Assembly (NCBI GenBank): GCA_020722005.1
Contig: DYLP01000005.1
Span: 1 to 64,000, forward strand
Origin: Melioribacter roseus
Lineage (GTDB): Bacteria > Bacteroidota > Ignavibacteria > Ignavibacteriales > Melioribacteraceae
Length of the DNA: 64,000 nucleotides
Direction: 5' to 3'
Position numbers and translations under genes: made by a program. Every line of letters begins with the position of its first letter. Position 1 is the first letter of the stretch. The notes under the pieces are model-generated. The model did no database searches. It saw only the letters and a list, made by a program, of their open reading frames with translations, and had not been told where the DNA came from. Positions 26,194-34,913 of the stretch are shown here, piece after piece.

Positions 26194-26982
26194 ATGGAAA
26201 ATAAACTCAGCATGGAACAGGTATTTGAAAAATTAGGGGACTTAAAACAGTTTTTTATATTCGGTCAAAAAATTGTTCCCCTCTTCAAAAAAATAATCGA
26301 TTTTATGACCGACATAGTTCCACTACTTGAAAATGTAAACAATTCAATACAGGATACCACAAGTAAAATTCCAAAAGCTGCTCATCAAATTAACAGCGTT
26401 ACAAGTGCAACTGAAATTGCTACCAGTGAAATACTCGATATTGTGGATTCAATGTCGAATGATATGACAAAAATAAAAAATGAATTGAGCGATTTAAAAA
26501 ATGGATTCCTCAATCAAAGAGTAGCCCTCGATGCGTTTGCACAAAAAGTTCCTGCTTCGAGCGAAACGCTGGAAGAGTTGAAATCTAATTTAAGTATCGA
26601 CGAGCTGGAAAGTAAAGTTATTTCGCTCGAGGAAGTTATTAATAAAATCGAATTGGATGCTACAAACATTACGATTTCCTTGCAGGTACAGGATATAACG
26701 GCTCAGCAACTTGCTTCTGTTAATCATCTTATCCATTCTGTACAGGAAAAATTATCTTCGTTGATGGTCGATTTTAATAAACAGGAAGGATTTGTTTTGC
26801 TCGATACAGAAACTCCAAAAGTTGACCCCAAAGTATTTAATCCCAATGCTAAGTACGACAGAAGCGAAGCTCATCAATCTGTTGCCGACCAACTAATTGA
26901 GCAGGCAAAAAGAAATAATAACGACAATGGAAATAAAACGTCGCAGGAAGAAATAGACAAACTTTTTCGGAACAATGGCTGA
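26194..26982 (+). CDS. cheZ: CheZ-family CheY-phosphate phosphatase
   Basis: 262 residues, long helical hairpin as in CheZ. The catalytic pair is visible as Asp167 and Gln171 in 'SLQVQDITAQQLASVNHLI', equal to E. coli D143-x3-Q147 in 'QDLTGQ'. A flexible linker (about 200-248) leads to a C-terminal peptide 'TSQEEIDKLFRNNG' that should dock on CheY. This tail is strikingly like the FliM N-terminus encoded at 43043. It removes phosphate from CheY and so resets the switch. The stop overlaps cheA by 8 bp. Identification rests on the DxxxQ motif, helical pattern and position between cheY and cheA. Confidence 0.88.
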   Translation: MENKLSMEQVFEKLGDLKQFFIFGQKIVPLFKKIIDFMTDIVPLLENVNNSIQDTTSKIPKAAHQINSVTSATEIATSEILDIVDSMSNDMTKIKNELSDLKNGFLNQRVALDAFAQKVPASSETLEELKSNLSIDELESKVISLEEVINKIELDATNITISLQVQDITAQQLASVNHLIHSVQEKLSSLMVDFNKQEGFVLLDTETPKVDPKVFNPNAKYDRSEAHQSVADQLIEQAKRNNNDNGNKTSQEEIDKLFRNNG

Positions 26983-28804
26983 TATAACACAAAATCCAAT
27001 GCTCGTAGATCCGGAGATGAAAGAAATTGTCGACAGCTTTTTGCTGGAGACAAAAGAAATTCTTGAAAATCTCGATGTCGACTTGATGGAACTCGAAAAG
27101 TCTCCCGAGGAGCTTGACCTCCTGAACAAAATTTTCAGATCTTTTCATACCATCAAAGGAACCTCCGGCTTTTTAGGACTCGAAAAATTACCGGAAGTCA
27201 CGCATAAATGCGAAGATATCTTAAATAAGTTAAGAAAAGGGGAAGCTAAACTTACCACCGAATTGATGGACGGTATCCTCCTTGGATTCGATACGATCAA
27301 AGAATTGCTCGTGAAAATTGAGAATGATAAAAACGAAGACGTAGATATAACTAATGTAATCAATGTTTTGCAAGGCCTTCTTGCTGTCTTAAATTCGGAT
27401 GGTACTCCGAACGAAACCTCCAGCCCTTCCGAAACAAAGGGAAAAAATTCAAGTATTCCTACGGAACAGACAGCCACAGAGGAGGAAAACAACGCTACTT
27501 CTGCAGATGGTAATAATCAAAAAACTGACGAAACGGTAGAGACTGCCCAACAGAAAAAAGTTGCAATACCGAAAGCAACTCCAAAATCGGAGTCCAAGAA
27601 AACAGACAATACAATTCGTGTCGAAGTTGAACGCCTGGATGCACTCTTAAATATAGCGTCGGAGCTGGTATTGGGACGGAACAGACTGACGCAGGTCAAC
27701 AATCAATTCGCTTTGGAGTATGAAGGCACTAACTACGCAAAAGACCTTGCCGACGCCACCAAGCAAATCGACCTTATGACTACAGAGTTGCAGCTTGTGG
27801 TAATGAAACTGAGAATGATTAAAATTGGTAAAGTCTTCAATCGATTTCCACGTTTGGTCAGGGATCTGTGCAAAGAATTAAATAAAGAAGTGGAATTGAA
27901 AATCTTTGGCGAGGATACCGAAGTAGATAAAAATCTGATCGAAGAAATTAACGACCCTCTTGTTCACCTGATTCGTAATGCCGTCGATCATGGAGTAGAA
28001 AAGCCAGAGGTTCGCAAAGCTGCTGGTAAGCCGCCTACGGGAACGGTTATCCTTTCGGCTGACCACGAAGGCAACAATATCGTAATTACAATCGAAGACG
28101 ACGGGAAAGGAATCGATCCCGAAGTGATAAAAGATAAAGCAATTAAGAAAGGATTCCTTGCTCCCGAAAGAGCTAAAGAACTCTCCAAACAGGAAGCTTA
28201 TAATTTGATTTTCCACCCCGGGTTTTCGACCGCTGAACAGGTCAGTAATGTCTCCGGTCGAGGAGTGGGAATGGATGTGGTTAAAACGAATGTAACAAAA
28301 CTAAGAGGAACAATTGCTGTAGAATCTGAAGTCGGAAAAGGAACGAAAATCATATTACGTCTTCCCTTAACGCTTGCAATTATATCCGGCATGATTGTGG
28401 AAGCCTGTGGTCAAAAATTAGTAATCCCACTCCATTCCGTTATTGAAGTTATCAGGGTAAATAAAGAACAAATCGAAACCATAAGGGGCAAAGAGGTAAT
28501 CAATCTGAGGGATACAGTTTTACCAATTATTGGCCTCGACGAATTAATCAATCATTCGAGCAACGGCAACGGCAAAGAGAAGCAATGGCAATATATCGTT
28601 GAAGTGGGAATTGCCGAAAAGAGATTTGGTATTAAAGTAGATAACCTCGTCGGTCAGCAGGAGGTGGTAATTAAATCGCTCGGAAATTATCTCGGTAAAA
28701 TTGATGGCATTGCAGGTTCAACGATTATGGGGGACGGCACCGTTGTCATCATTCTTGATATTAACGAATTATTCAATAAAATGGAAAAACGGTTAGATGC
28801 ATAA
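26975..28804 (+). CDS. cheA: Chemotaxis histidine kinase CheA
   Basis: 609 residues. P1 (1-110) carries His58 in 'FRSFHTIKGTSGFLG'. A ~70-residue Ser/Thr/Glu-rich linker follows where P2 would be; I see no P2 CheY-binding domain. P3 dimerisation starts near 208 ('TIRVEVERLDALLNIASELVLGRN'). P4 kinase has 'DPLVHLIRNAVDHG', 'EDDGKGID' and 'GRGVGMDVVKTNV'. P5, the CheW-like receptor-coupling domain, is the last ~140 residues. It autophosphorylates under receptor control and passes phosphate to CheY and CheB. It overlaps both cheZ (8 bp) and cheB (8 bp). No cheW gene is in the window. Confidence 0.96.
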   Translation: MADITQNPMLVDPEMKEIVDSFLLETKEILENLDVDLMELEKSPEELDLLNKIFRSFHTIKGTSGFLGLEKLPEVTHKCEDILNKLRKGEAKLTTELMDGILLGFDTIKELLVKIENDKNEDVDITNVINVLQGLLAVLNSDGTPNETSSPSETKGKNSSIPTEQTATEEENNATSADGNNQKTDETVETAQQKKVAIPKATPKSESKKTDNTIRVEVERLDALLNIASELVLGRNRLTQVNNQFALEYEGTNYAKDLADATKQIDLMTTELQLVVMKLRMIKIGKVFNRFPRLVRDLCKELNKEVELKIFGEDTEVDKNLIEEINDPLVHLIRNAVDHGVEKPEVRKAAGKPPTGTVILSADHEGNNIVITIEDDGKGIDPEVIKDKAIKKGFLAPERAKELSKQEAYNLIFHPGFSTAEQVSNVSGRGVGMDVVKTNVTKLRGTIAVESEVGKGTKIILRLPLTLAIISGMIVEACGQKLVIPLHSVIEVIRVNKEQIETIRGKEVINLRDTVLPIIGLDELINHSSNGNGKEKQWQYIVEVGIAEKRFGIKVDNLVGQQEVVIKSLGNYLGKIDGIAGSTIMGDGTVVIILDINELFNKMEKRLDA

Positions 28805-29897
28805 TATTTCTGTTCTTGTGGTAGACGATTCGGCTTTCATGCGAAAATCAATATCTTTGATGCTTGAAAGCGACCCTTCAATTAAAGTTGTGGCTACTGC
28901 GCGTAACGGTCAGGAAAGTGTTGAATTGGCTCAGAAATTACGACCCGACTTGATAACGATGGATATTGAAATGCCGGTTATGGACGGGCTGACGGCTCTA
29001 AAAAAAATAATGGATACTGCTCCTACATCTGTAATAATGATTAGCTCGCTTACAACGGAAGGTGCCGAAGCCACTATCAAAGCAATGGAATTGGGCGCTG
29101 TCGATTTTATCCCTAAAGAACTTTCGTACGTAAATGTCAATATCGGAAAAATTAGAGAAGATCTTATTACGAAAGTTAAAGAGATTACGCGCCATAAACT
29201 AATTACGTCCCGGTTGGACCGTATCCGTAATTTAGAGAAAAAGAAAACTGTATATACTCCGGGAAAAGAACTGCCCAAATTAAATTACAATGCAGTTTCG
29301 ATCGGTATTTCAACTGGCGGTCCACTTTCGCTGCAAAAAATAATACCCAATTTTTCTGGAGATATTAACATACCGATATTCGTCGTACAACACATGCCGC
29401 CTAAATTTACCAAATCACTGGCTGATAGGCTTAATACTCTTTCCCAGCTCGAAGTTAAAGAAGCTGAAGATGGAGAATTGGTCAGAGGAGGCGTTGTTTA
29501 TATAGCACCAGGTGGTATGCATATGAAATTGGAAAATGAAAGCAATCTGAAATATGCCATAAAAATTACGCCGGAACCTGCCACTACTTTGCTTCGTCCT
29601 TCGGTCGACGTTACAATGACTTCCGTAATCGAACATTATGGAAAATTTACTCTCGCAGTTATAATGACCGGCATGGGCAAGGACGGACTCGAGGCTGTCA
29701 AATTATTAAAATCAAAAGGCGGCGTTGCAATTGCTCAGGACGAAGAAACCTGTGTGGTTTACGGAATGCCAAAAGCTATTGTAGAAGCGGGACTTGCTGA
29801 CCTAATTTTACCACTCGAAAAAATACCAGCTACAATTAACGGAGCATTAGTAAATGGAAAAGAACCAGTTCCAAGATATAGTAATGAGAGACTTTAA
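28797..29897 (+). CDS. cheB: Chemotaxis methylesterase/response regulator CheB
   Basis: 366 residues. The N-terminal receiver has Asp56 in 'ITMDIEMPVMDG'. A linker follows, then the methylesterase domain with catalytic Ser in 'SIGISTGGP', His in 'VVQHMPPKFT' and Asp in 'TGMGKDGLEA'. Phosphorylated CheB demethylates or deamidates receptors, opposing CheR. Overlap with cheA (8 bp) and with the following small ORF (44 bp) indicates one transcript. Complete and of usual length. Confidence 0.96.
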   Translation: MHNISVLVVDDSAFMRKSISLMLESDPSIKVVATARNGQESVELAQKLRPDLITMDIEMPVMDGLTALKKIMDTAPTSVIMISSLTTEGAEATIKAMELGAVDFIPKELSYVNVNIGKIREDLITKVKEITRHKLITSRLDRIRNLEKKKTVYTPGKELPKLNYNAVSIGISTGGPLSLQKIIPNFSGDINIPIFVVQHMPPKFTKSLADRLNTLSQLEVKEAEDGELVRGGVVYIAPGGMHMKLENESNLKYAIKITPEPATTLLRPSVDVTMTSVIEHYGKFTLAVIMTGMGKDGLEAVKLLKSKGGVAIAQDEETCVVYGMPKAIVEAGLADLILPLEKIPATINGALVNGKEPVPRYSNERL

Positions 29898-30099
29898 TAT
29901 TACTTCTGCCAGATCGGGTAATTTAATTAAAGCCAGGGACGTCAAATTCAATGGCTATTCTAAAATTACCGTCGAAGACGACGAGAACGAAGACGTAAAA
30001 ATTTATCTGAAAAAAGATGTTAACGACGTTGTCAAAGAAATCAAATTTGTCTGCTCATGCGGTCAGACCAAAACAGTTATACTCGATTATAATGAGTAA
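29854..30099 (+). CDS. Unknown small protein at the end of the chemotaxis operon
   Basis: 81 residues, family not recognised. It is soluble and acidic, predicted beta-rich ('SKITVEDDENEDVKIYLKK'), and ends with 'FVCSCGQTKTVILDYNE', which has one CxC pair but no full zinc site. The ATG at 29854 overlaps cheB by 44 bp and has CGGAG upstream; an alternative ATG at 29884 would shorten it by ten residues. The overlap argues for real, coupled translation. The 122-bp gap that follows contains the flgB promoter. It could be a chemotaxis accessory protein; this is context only. Confidence 0.65.
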   Translation: MEKNQFQDIVMRDFNITSARSGNLIKARDVKFNGYSKITVEDDENEDVKIYLKKDVNDVVKEIKFVCSCGQTKTVILDYNE

Positions 30100-30177
30100 T
30101 AATTGTCAACTGTCTAATTTTAGCCAGTCGCGAGCGTTCATATCACATAAAACGTTTGTTTTTTAAGCCTTTCGAAA

Positions 30178-30193
30178 TGGCACTTGTTTTGGA
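30178..30193 (+). promoter_or_regulatory. Candidate sigma-54 (-24/-12) promoter of flgB
   Basis: TGGCACTTGTTTTGGA fits the -24 TGGCAC and -12 TTGC-A elements with the required 10 bp between the GG and the -12 dinucleotide, except GG in place of GC at -12. The predicted start is about 30204, some 18-24 nt before flgB. Two further elements of the same form stand before fliL and fliA. Confidence 0.5.
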
Positions 30194-30221
30194 TAGTTTT
30201 ATATAAGATTATCCAGGATAA

Positions 30222-30623
30222 GTGGAAATGGAAAATTCAATTAAGCTTCTCGAAAATTTATTAGACTATTGCGCTGTAAAGAATAAAGTAATTTCAAATA
30301 ACATTGCAAATATTCAGACCGAGAATTACAAGCGAGAAGACGTTGAATTCAAAAACCTCCTTGAAGAAAATTCCAACACACTATTGAGAACAACCGAATC
30401 GAAGCATTTACGCTCGTTAAATGATCCTTTTGACAGACAAAATCGATTTAGAATTGTTACAGACGATACAACGGAAAGTCTATCGGGTATAAATAATGTA
30501 AATATTGAACAGGAAATGGCTGAGCTGGCGGAAAATACATTGCGTTTTAAGTTTGCTTCTAAAAAGGTGAGCGAATACTACAAAATGATTCAAAAAGTAA
30601 TAAGCGGAGGAGGTAGAATTTGA
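30222..30623 (+). CDS. flgB: Flagellar basal-body rod protein FlgB
   Basis: 133-residue proximal rod subunit exported by the flagellar type III system. The N-terminal rod signature 'NKVISNNIANIQTENYKREDVEF' and the C-terminal helix 'EMAELAENTLRFKFASKKVSEYYKMIQKVI' pair as in all axial proteins. GTG at 30222 or ATG at 30228 are both possible starts, differing by two residues. First gene of the 34-kb flagellar run; the stop overlaps the flgC TTG start. Confidence 0.94.
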   Translation: MEMENSIKLLENLLDYCAVKNKVISNNIANIQTENYKREDVEFKNLLEENSNTLLRTTESKHLRSLNDPFDRQNRFRIVTDDTTESLSGINNVNIEQEMAELAENTLRFKFASKKVSEYYKMIQKVISGGGRI

Positions 30624-31123
30624 AATTATCAGGTAGTATGTTCGGGCTCGGTATTAGTGCACGGGGAATGAGTATCCAGAGAAAAAAAATGGAACTCATA
30701 TCGCAGAACATTGCAAATGCCGACACGGTGCGAACTATCGACGGGCAACCATATCAACGTCAATTTTTACAAGTAAGACAGGAACAAAATAGTTTTTCTT
30801 CCAGACTGAAATTAGAAGAAGGCGAATTGATCAGGTTGAATACTACCAATCCGAATCATTTAGTCAGGGAAGATGGTAATTCAGTTGGATTGCCACCTAT
30901 AAATAACGATGTTGAAGTTAATGTCGCTACGGATTCCAAACCCGGCGATCTTGTTTATATGCCAGACAATCCCGACGCAGATGAAAACGGATATGTACGC
31001 CTGTCGAATGTAAATATTATTAACGAAATGGTAGATATGATTGCAGCCACTCGTGCTTACGAAGCCAATTTAACAGCTCTAAATTCATCGAAGCAAATGA
31101 TTAAAGATTCTCTGGAGATATAA
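30620..31123 (+). CDS. flgC: Flagellar basal-body rod protein FlgC
   Basis: 167-residue rod subunit. The N-terminus 'GISARGMSIQRKKMELISQNIANADT' and the C-terminus 'VNIINEMVDMIAATRAYEANLTALNSSKQM' are the family signatures. It starts with TTG, which overlaps the flgB stop (TTGA), with a strong GGAGGAGG about 6 bp upstream that decides the start. It forms the proximal rod together with FlgB, FlgF and FliE. Confidence 0.94.
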   Translation: MKLSGSMFGLGISARGMSIQRKKMELISQNIANADTVRTIDGQPYQRQFLQVRQEQNSFSSRLKLEEGELIRLNTTNPNHLVREDGNSVGLPPINNDVEVNVATDSKPGDLVYMPDNPDADENGYVRLSNVNIINEMVDMIAATRAYEANLTALNSSKQMIKDSLEI

Positions 31124-31124
31124 C

Positions 31125-31358
31125 ATGAAGATTACTACAAATTCATTTGGCAATTATTCTCTCAATCGTATTAATCAAAATCATCAAATTCAAAAAACAC
31201 AAATAGATAAAAAAAACGAATTAACCAGTGCCGAAAAGCAATTCTTCGCCAATCTTTATCCGGAAAAAACGGATGAAATTCTCAAATACGAATTTTATAA
31301 TGCCAAAGGGAAAGTTAGCGGAGTAGTTGTCGGTTCATTATTTGATAAAAGAGGTTAA
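31125..31358 (+). CDS. Unknown 77-residue protein between flgC and fliE
   Basis: Family not recognised. The sequence is polar at the N-terminus ('NSFGNYSLNRINQNHQIQ'), with a better-ordered second half 'TSAEKQFFANLYPEKTDEILKYEFYNAKGKVSGVVVGSLFDKRG'. There is no signal peptide or membrane segment. It sits 1 bp after flgC and 2 bp before fliE, so it is co-translated with rod and MS-ring junction components. An axial or export-chaperone role is possible but unproven. No cysteines. The disordered N-terminus would fit a type III export signal, an inference. Confidence 0.72.
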   Translation: MKITTNSFGNYSLNRINQNHQIQKTQIDKKNELTSAEKQFFANLYPEKTDEILKYEFYNAKGKVSGVVVGSLFDKRG

Positions 31359-31360
31359 TC

Positions 31361-31642
31361 ATGAAAATTGAAGGATTAAGCGGATTTATTGCCAATGCTA
31401 TTAACCAGGAGCAGAAAAAGCAGGTCGATTCGGGGAATGTTTTTGCTGAACTGCTAAAAAGTGTAAATCAAGCGCAAGCCGAATCGGCAAAAGCTATTGA
31501 AGACTTTGTTGCAGGCAACGGCGTCGAACTCCACGAAGTTATGATTGCCGGCGAAAAAGCCAAAACAAGTCTCGAGTTGCTAATGGAAATCAGAAACAAA
31601 ACAATTGATATGTACAAAGAATTAACTAAAATACCGATATAA
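31361..31642 (+). CDS. fliE: Flagellar hook-basal body protein FliE
   Basis: 93-residue helical protein linking the MS ring to the rod. The C-terminal block 'VELHEVMIAGEKAKTSLELLMEIRNKTIDMYKELTKIPI' is the FliE signature. Length is typical. It lies 2 bp after the small unknown gene and 2 bp before fliF, the usual flgBC-fliEF order with one insertion. Confidence 0.93.
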   Translation: MKIEGLSGFIANAINQEQKKQVDSGNVFAELLKSVNQAQAESAKAIEDFVAGNGVELHEVMIAGEKAKTSLELLMEIRNKTIDMYKELTKIPI

Positions 31643-31644
31643 TT

Positions 31645-33273
31645 ATGAATTCAAGTCCATTACAAGCTTTACTCGGAATAATTAACAAACTTAATCCAAA
31701 GCAGAAATTCATGTTAGCCGGTGGTGTGATTTCCACCGTGATTTTGCTCATCGTAATGATCTTTTTTCTTAACGAACCAAATTATACTACGCTTTATACA
31801 GGATTATCAGCCGAAGATGCCTCGAAAGTTGTCGAATACTTGAACAGCCAGAAAATTCAATATAAAATTGACGATAACGGACAGACAATTAAAATTGCCA
31901 GAGAAAAAGTTTATGAAACACGTCTGGCACTTGCCGGAAGAGGAATACCGAGTTCGGGTGTTATTGGATATGAAATATTCGATAAATCTACGATGGGTAT
32001 GTCGGAGTTTATGCAAAAATTGAATTATAAAAGAGCTCTGGAAGGTGAACTAGCGAGAACAATTACTCAAATAGACGGTGTGGAAGGTGCGCGTGTTCAT
32101 ATTGTCATCCCGCAAAAAACAATTTTCAAAGAGGAAGAAAAATTACCTTCGGCGTCTGTCGTTCTTAAATTGCGTAACAATAATTTTATCGGTAAAGAAA
32201 ATATTTCTTCCATTGTTAATCTGGTTTCGAGCAGTGTAGAGGGATTGCCACCCAGCAGAGTATCGATTATCGATACCAAAGGAAGAATTCTTTCCAACGA
32301 CTCGGAAGAAGGACCACTTGCATTTGCTTCGACAAAACAATACGAAGTTAAGCAATCAGTCGAAAATTACCTTGCGAAAAAGGCTCAATCGTTGCTCGAC
32401 AATATTCTGGGTTATGGAAATTCGGTAGTCAAGGTAAATGCAGATCTTAATTTTGATCAGGTTGAAAAAACGATGGAGCAATACGACCCTGAGTCGCAGG
32501 TTGCAATAAGCGAGCAAACAATCAAGTCGAATAATGCTGGCAGCTCGCTGAAGGACACAACCGTTCAATCGAGCGAAAACTCTCTTACTAATTATGAAAT
32601 AAGCAAAACCATTCAAAAAGTTGTTGAAGGCAGTGGAAATATAATACGTCTGAGCGTTGCAGCTGTGGTCAATGATATTCCAAAAGAAGTAGAAAAAGAA
32701 GGTAAGAAAGAGATCGTTTACGAACCTCGCTCCCCGGAACAGTTAAAAAAACTGGAAGAACTCGTTAAAAATGCAGTTGGAATCGACCCTCAGCGCAACG
32801 ATCAATTTTCTCTTGTTAGTATTCCGTTTGAAGTGAATCAAATTGAAGAAATGCAAGAAGAGAAAGGTGCGTTCGGTAGCATCCCGAATGCCGACGAATG
32901 GATGAATGTATTGATTATGCTCTTCGCTATTATCTCTGCAATCTTTGTACTTAAGAGTCTGATGAAGAAACTGAAAAACGAAAAAATAATAATAGGAACA
33001 ATTAACACTGCAGCGGCAGCCGATTCACTTGCACTTAGCGGGGGCAGCAGCGCCGGCGCATTGACTCAAGCGCGTGCATCGTCCAATTTGATGAATCAAT
33101 TAGCTCAACCGCGAAAGAGACCAATGCTTAAGATTAATGACATCGAAGATGAAATTTCAGATGAAGCCGTTGCTAAAAAAACACAGCAGGAAAAAATCAT
33201 CAATTACGTCACTAAAAATCCGGGTGAAGCAGCTAAATTAATAAACGCATGGATGCACGAAGATGAAATCTGA
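31645..33273 (+). CDS. fliF: Flagellar MS-ring protein FliF
   Basis: 542-residue inner-membrane ring protein. Helix 1 is at about 18-41 ('FMLAGGVISTVILLIVMIFF') and helix 2 at about 416-437 ('WMNVLIMLFAIISAIFVL'), with periplasmic ring-building motifs between, including 'YTTLYTGLSAEDASKVVEYL' and 'VEGARVHIVIPQ'. The cytoplasmic C-terminus ('KIINYVTKNPGEAAKLINAWM') is the FliG-binding segment. It overlaps fliG by 11 bp. It is the base on which the C ring and the export gate assemble. Confidence 0.96.
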   Translation: MNSSPLQALLGIINKLNPKQKFMLAGGVISTVILLIVMIFFLNEPNYTTLYTGLSAEDASKVVEYLNSQKIQYKIDDNGQTIKIAREKVYETRLALAGRGIPSSGVIGYEIFDKSTMGMSEFMQKLNYKRALEGELARTITQIDGVEGARVHIVIPQKTIFKEEEKLPSASVVLKLRNNNFIGKENISSIVNLVSSSVEGLPPSRVSIIDTKGRILSNDSEEGPLAFASTKQYEVKQSVENYLAKKAQSLLDNILGYGNSVVKVNADLNFDQVEKTMEQYDPESQVAISEQTIKSNNAGSSLKDTTVQSSENSLTNYEISKTIQKVVEGSGNIIRLSVAAVVNDIPKEVEKEGKKEIVYEPRSPEQLKKLEELVKNAVGIDPQRNDQFSLVSIPFEVNQIEEMQEEKGAFGSIPNADEWMNVLIMLFAIISAIFVLKSLMKKLKNEKIIIGTINTAAAADSLALSGGSSAGALTQARASSNLMNQLAQPRKRPMLKINDIEDEISDEAVAKKTQQEKIINYVTKNPGEAAKLINAWMHEDEI

Positions 33274-34297
33274 GAAACAACAGGAAGCATTTCTCGAAGA
33301 CGTCAGCGGAGTACAAAAAGCCGCAATGCTAATGGTGGCATTGAATGTCGAAGCCGCCTCGGCTGTACTGAAGTATCTCGATCCAAGCGACATAGAAGTT
33401 ATTTCCGCTGAAATCACGAGAGTTAAAAATATACCTTCAAAGGTTGCCGATAAAGTTATTGAAGAATTTTATGGTATGGTTACAGCACGCGAATATGTGC
33501 TCGAAGGAGGTATCGATTATGCACAGGCAATACTTGAAAAAACTTTTGGACCACCAAAAGCAGCCGAGATTATTGATAAAGTTAAAAGGCTGACTACATT
33601 AAAAGGTTTCGATGTTCTTAAAAAAGCCGAACCGACACAGCTTATTAACTTCCTCAGTAAAGAACATCCACAAACAATGGCATTAATTCTTTCGCAGCTG
33701 AGTCCAGATCAAACTGCGGCTGCGTTGAAAGAATTACCTGAAGACCTCAGAATCGACGTTGCACACCGAATTGCCACATTGGGTAAAATTGCTCCTCAAA
33801 CACTCAAACAAATTGAGCATGTAGTAGATGAAATTGCAGGGCTTTCGATGAGTCAATCGGTAGGCAAACTCGGAGGGGCAAAATGCCTGGCTGGCATTTT
33901 GAATCGATTGAATGTCACACTTACTAAAGATATACTCAATAAAATGGAAGAAATTGATCCGGAAACAGCTTACGAAGTTAAAAGATTGATGTTCATCTTC
34001 GACGAAATTATAAACATCTCAGATAAAGACCTTCAAAAAATATTGCGCGAGGTCGACCGTAAGGATCTTGCGTTATCACTAAAAATTGCCGACGAAAGAT
34101 TAAAAGAAAAAATCTTTAGAAATATGTCCGAACGTGCTGCTGACCTTCTCAAAGAAGAACTTCAATATATGGGTAAAGTTAAATTGAAAGAAGTTGAAAC
34201 TGCCCAGGGCAGAATAATCGACATAATTAAAAATCTTGAAGAAGCAGGTGAAATATCATTGAACATGAGGGGTGGTCCGGAGGAAGTTTATGTCTAA
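33263..34297 (+). CDS. fliG: Flagellar motor switch protein FliG
   Basis: 344-residue C-ring protein that touches the stator. The N-terminal FliF-binding domain begins 'GVQKAAMLMVALNVEAASAVLKYL'. The conserved 'EHPQTMALILSQL' of the middle domain is near 131, and the C-terminal torque helix region 'DLALSLKIADERLKEKIFRNMSERAADLLKEEL' carries the charged residues for MotA. Overlaps fliF (11 bp) and fliH (8 bp). Confidence 0.96.
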   Translation: MKSEKQQEAFLEDVSGVQKAAMLMVALNVEAASAVLKYLDPSDIEVISAEITRVKNIPSKVADKVIEEFYGMVTAREYVLEGGIDYAQAILEKTFGPPKAAEIIDKVKRLTTLKGFDVLKKAEPTQLINFLSKEHPQTMALILSQLSPDQTAAALKELPEDLRIDVAHRIATLGKIAPQTLKQIEHVVDEIAGLSMSQSVGKLGGAKCLAGILNRLNVTLTKDILNKMEEIDPETAYEVKRLMFIFDEIINISDKDLQKILREVDRKDLALSLKIADERLKEKIFRNMSERAADLLKEELQYMGKVKLKEVETAQGRIIDIIKNLEEAGEISLNMRGGPEEVYV

Positions 34298-34913
34298 CGT
34301 CCTTAAAATTAATGCTGGTAAAGCAATTCCGACTGTTAAAGTTTCTTCGAAAACCCAGGTGGTTGAAGAAGTTAATAATTATGATTCTGCCCAGCAACGT
34401 ATTGAAGAAGCTTATAAGAAAGGCTTCGATGAAGGACGCAAAAAAGGACGCTTTGAAATCGAAAAGGACTATTCCGAAAAACTTTTTCAAAAGTACGAAG
34501 AAATTTATCATATACTTACTGCGTACGAACAAAAAATGGAAGAATATGAAACGGCTTTCGAATTATTGGTAGTAAACACCGCCGTTGAAATAGCTCGCAA
34601 AATAGTACGCCATGAAGTAGAAAAAGAAACTTTGATTAACGAAAATCTCAAAGATGCCATTTCAAAAATTATCGGTGCAAACGAAGTAATTATAAAACTT
34701 AATCCTTCAGACAAAGATGAGCTGAACGAATACAGTAGAAATCTATTGAACAACAGTTCATTCAATAAAATAAAATTTGAGTCAGACGAAAGAATTGAAA
34801 AAGGAGGTTGCCTCGTAGAAACTGAAATTGGTAACGTGGATGCGCGTATTTCGAGCCAGCTTGAGGAACTCCGATTAAAATTAGAAGAATCGATAAATAA
34901 GAAAAACCAATGA
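34290..34913 (+). CDS. fliH: Flagellar export ATPase regulator FliH
   Basis: 207 residues from the ATG at 34290, preferred over the upstream GTG at 34272 because CCGGAGGAAG lies 6 bp before it. A flexible N-terminus is followed by a Gly-x3-Gly-like region ('KKGFDEGRKKGRFEIEKDY') and a coiled coil, then a V-ATPase-E-like C-terminal domain ('LVVNTAVEIARKIVRHEVEK..'). It dimerises and holds FliI and FliN at the export apparatus. It overlaps fliG by 8 bp and fliI by 4 bp. Confidence 0.9.
   Translation: MSNVLKINAGKAIPTVKVSSKTQVVEEVNNYDSAQQRIEEAYKKGFDEGRKKGRFEIEKDYSEKLFQKYEEIYHILTAYEQKMEEYETAFELLVVNTAVEIARKIVRHEVEKETLINENLKDAISKIIGANEVIIKLNPSDKDELNEYSRNLLNNSSFNKIKFESDERIEKGGCLVETEIGNVDARISSQLEELRLKLEESINKKNQ

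Noticed and set aside
30125-30165. Possible terminator of the che operon (GCGTT...AACG followed by a T run)
   Set aside because: The stem is only about four pairs with a long loop, so it cannot be supported.
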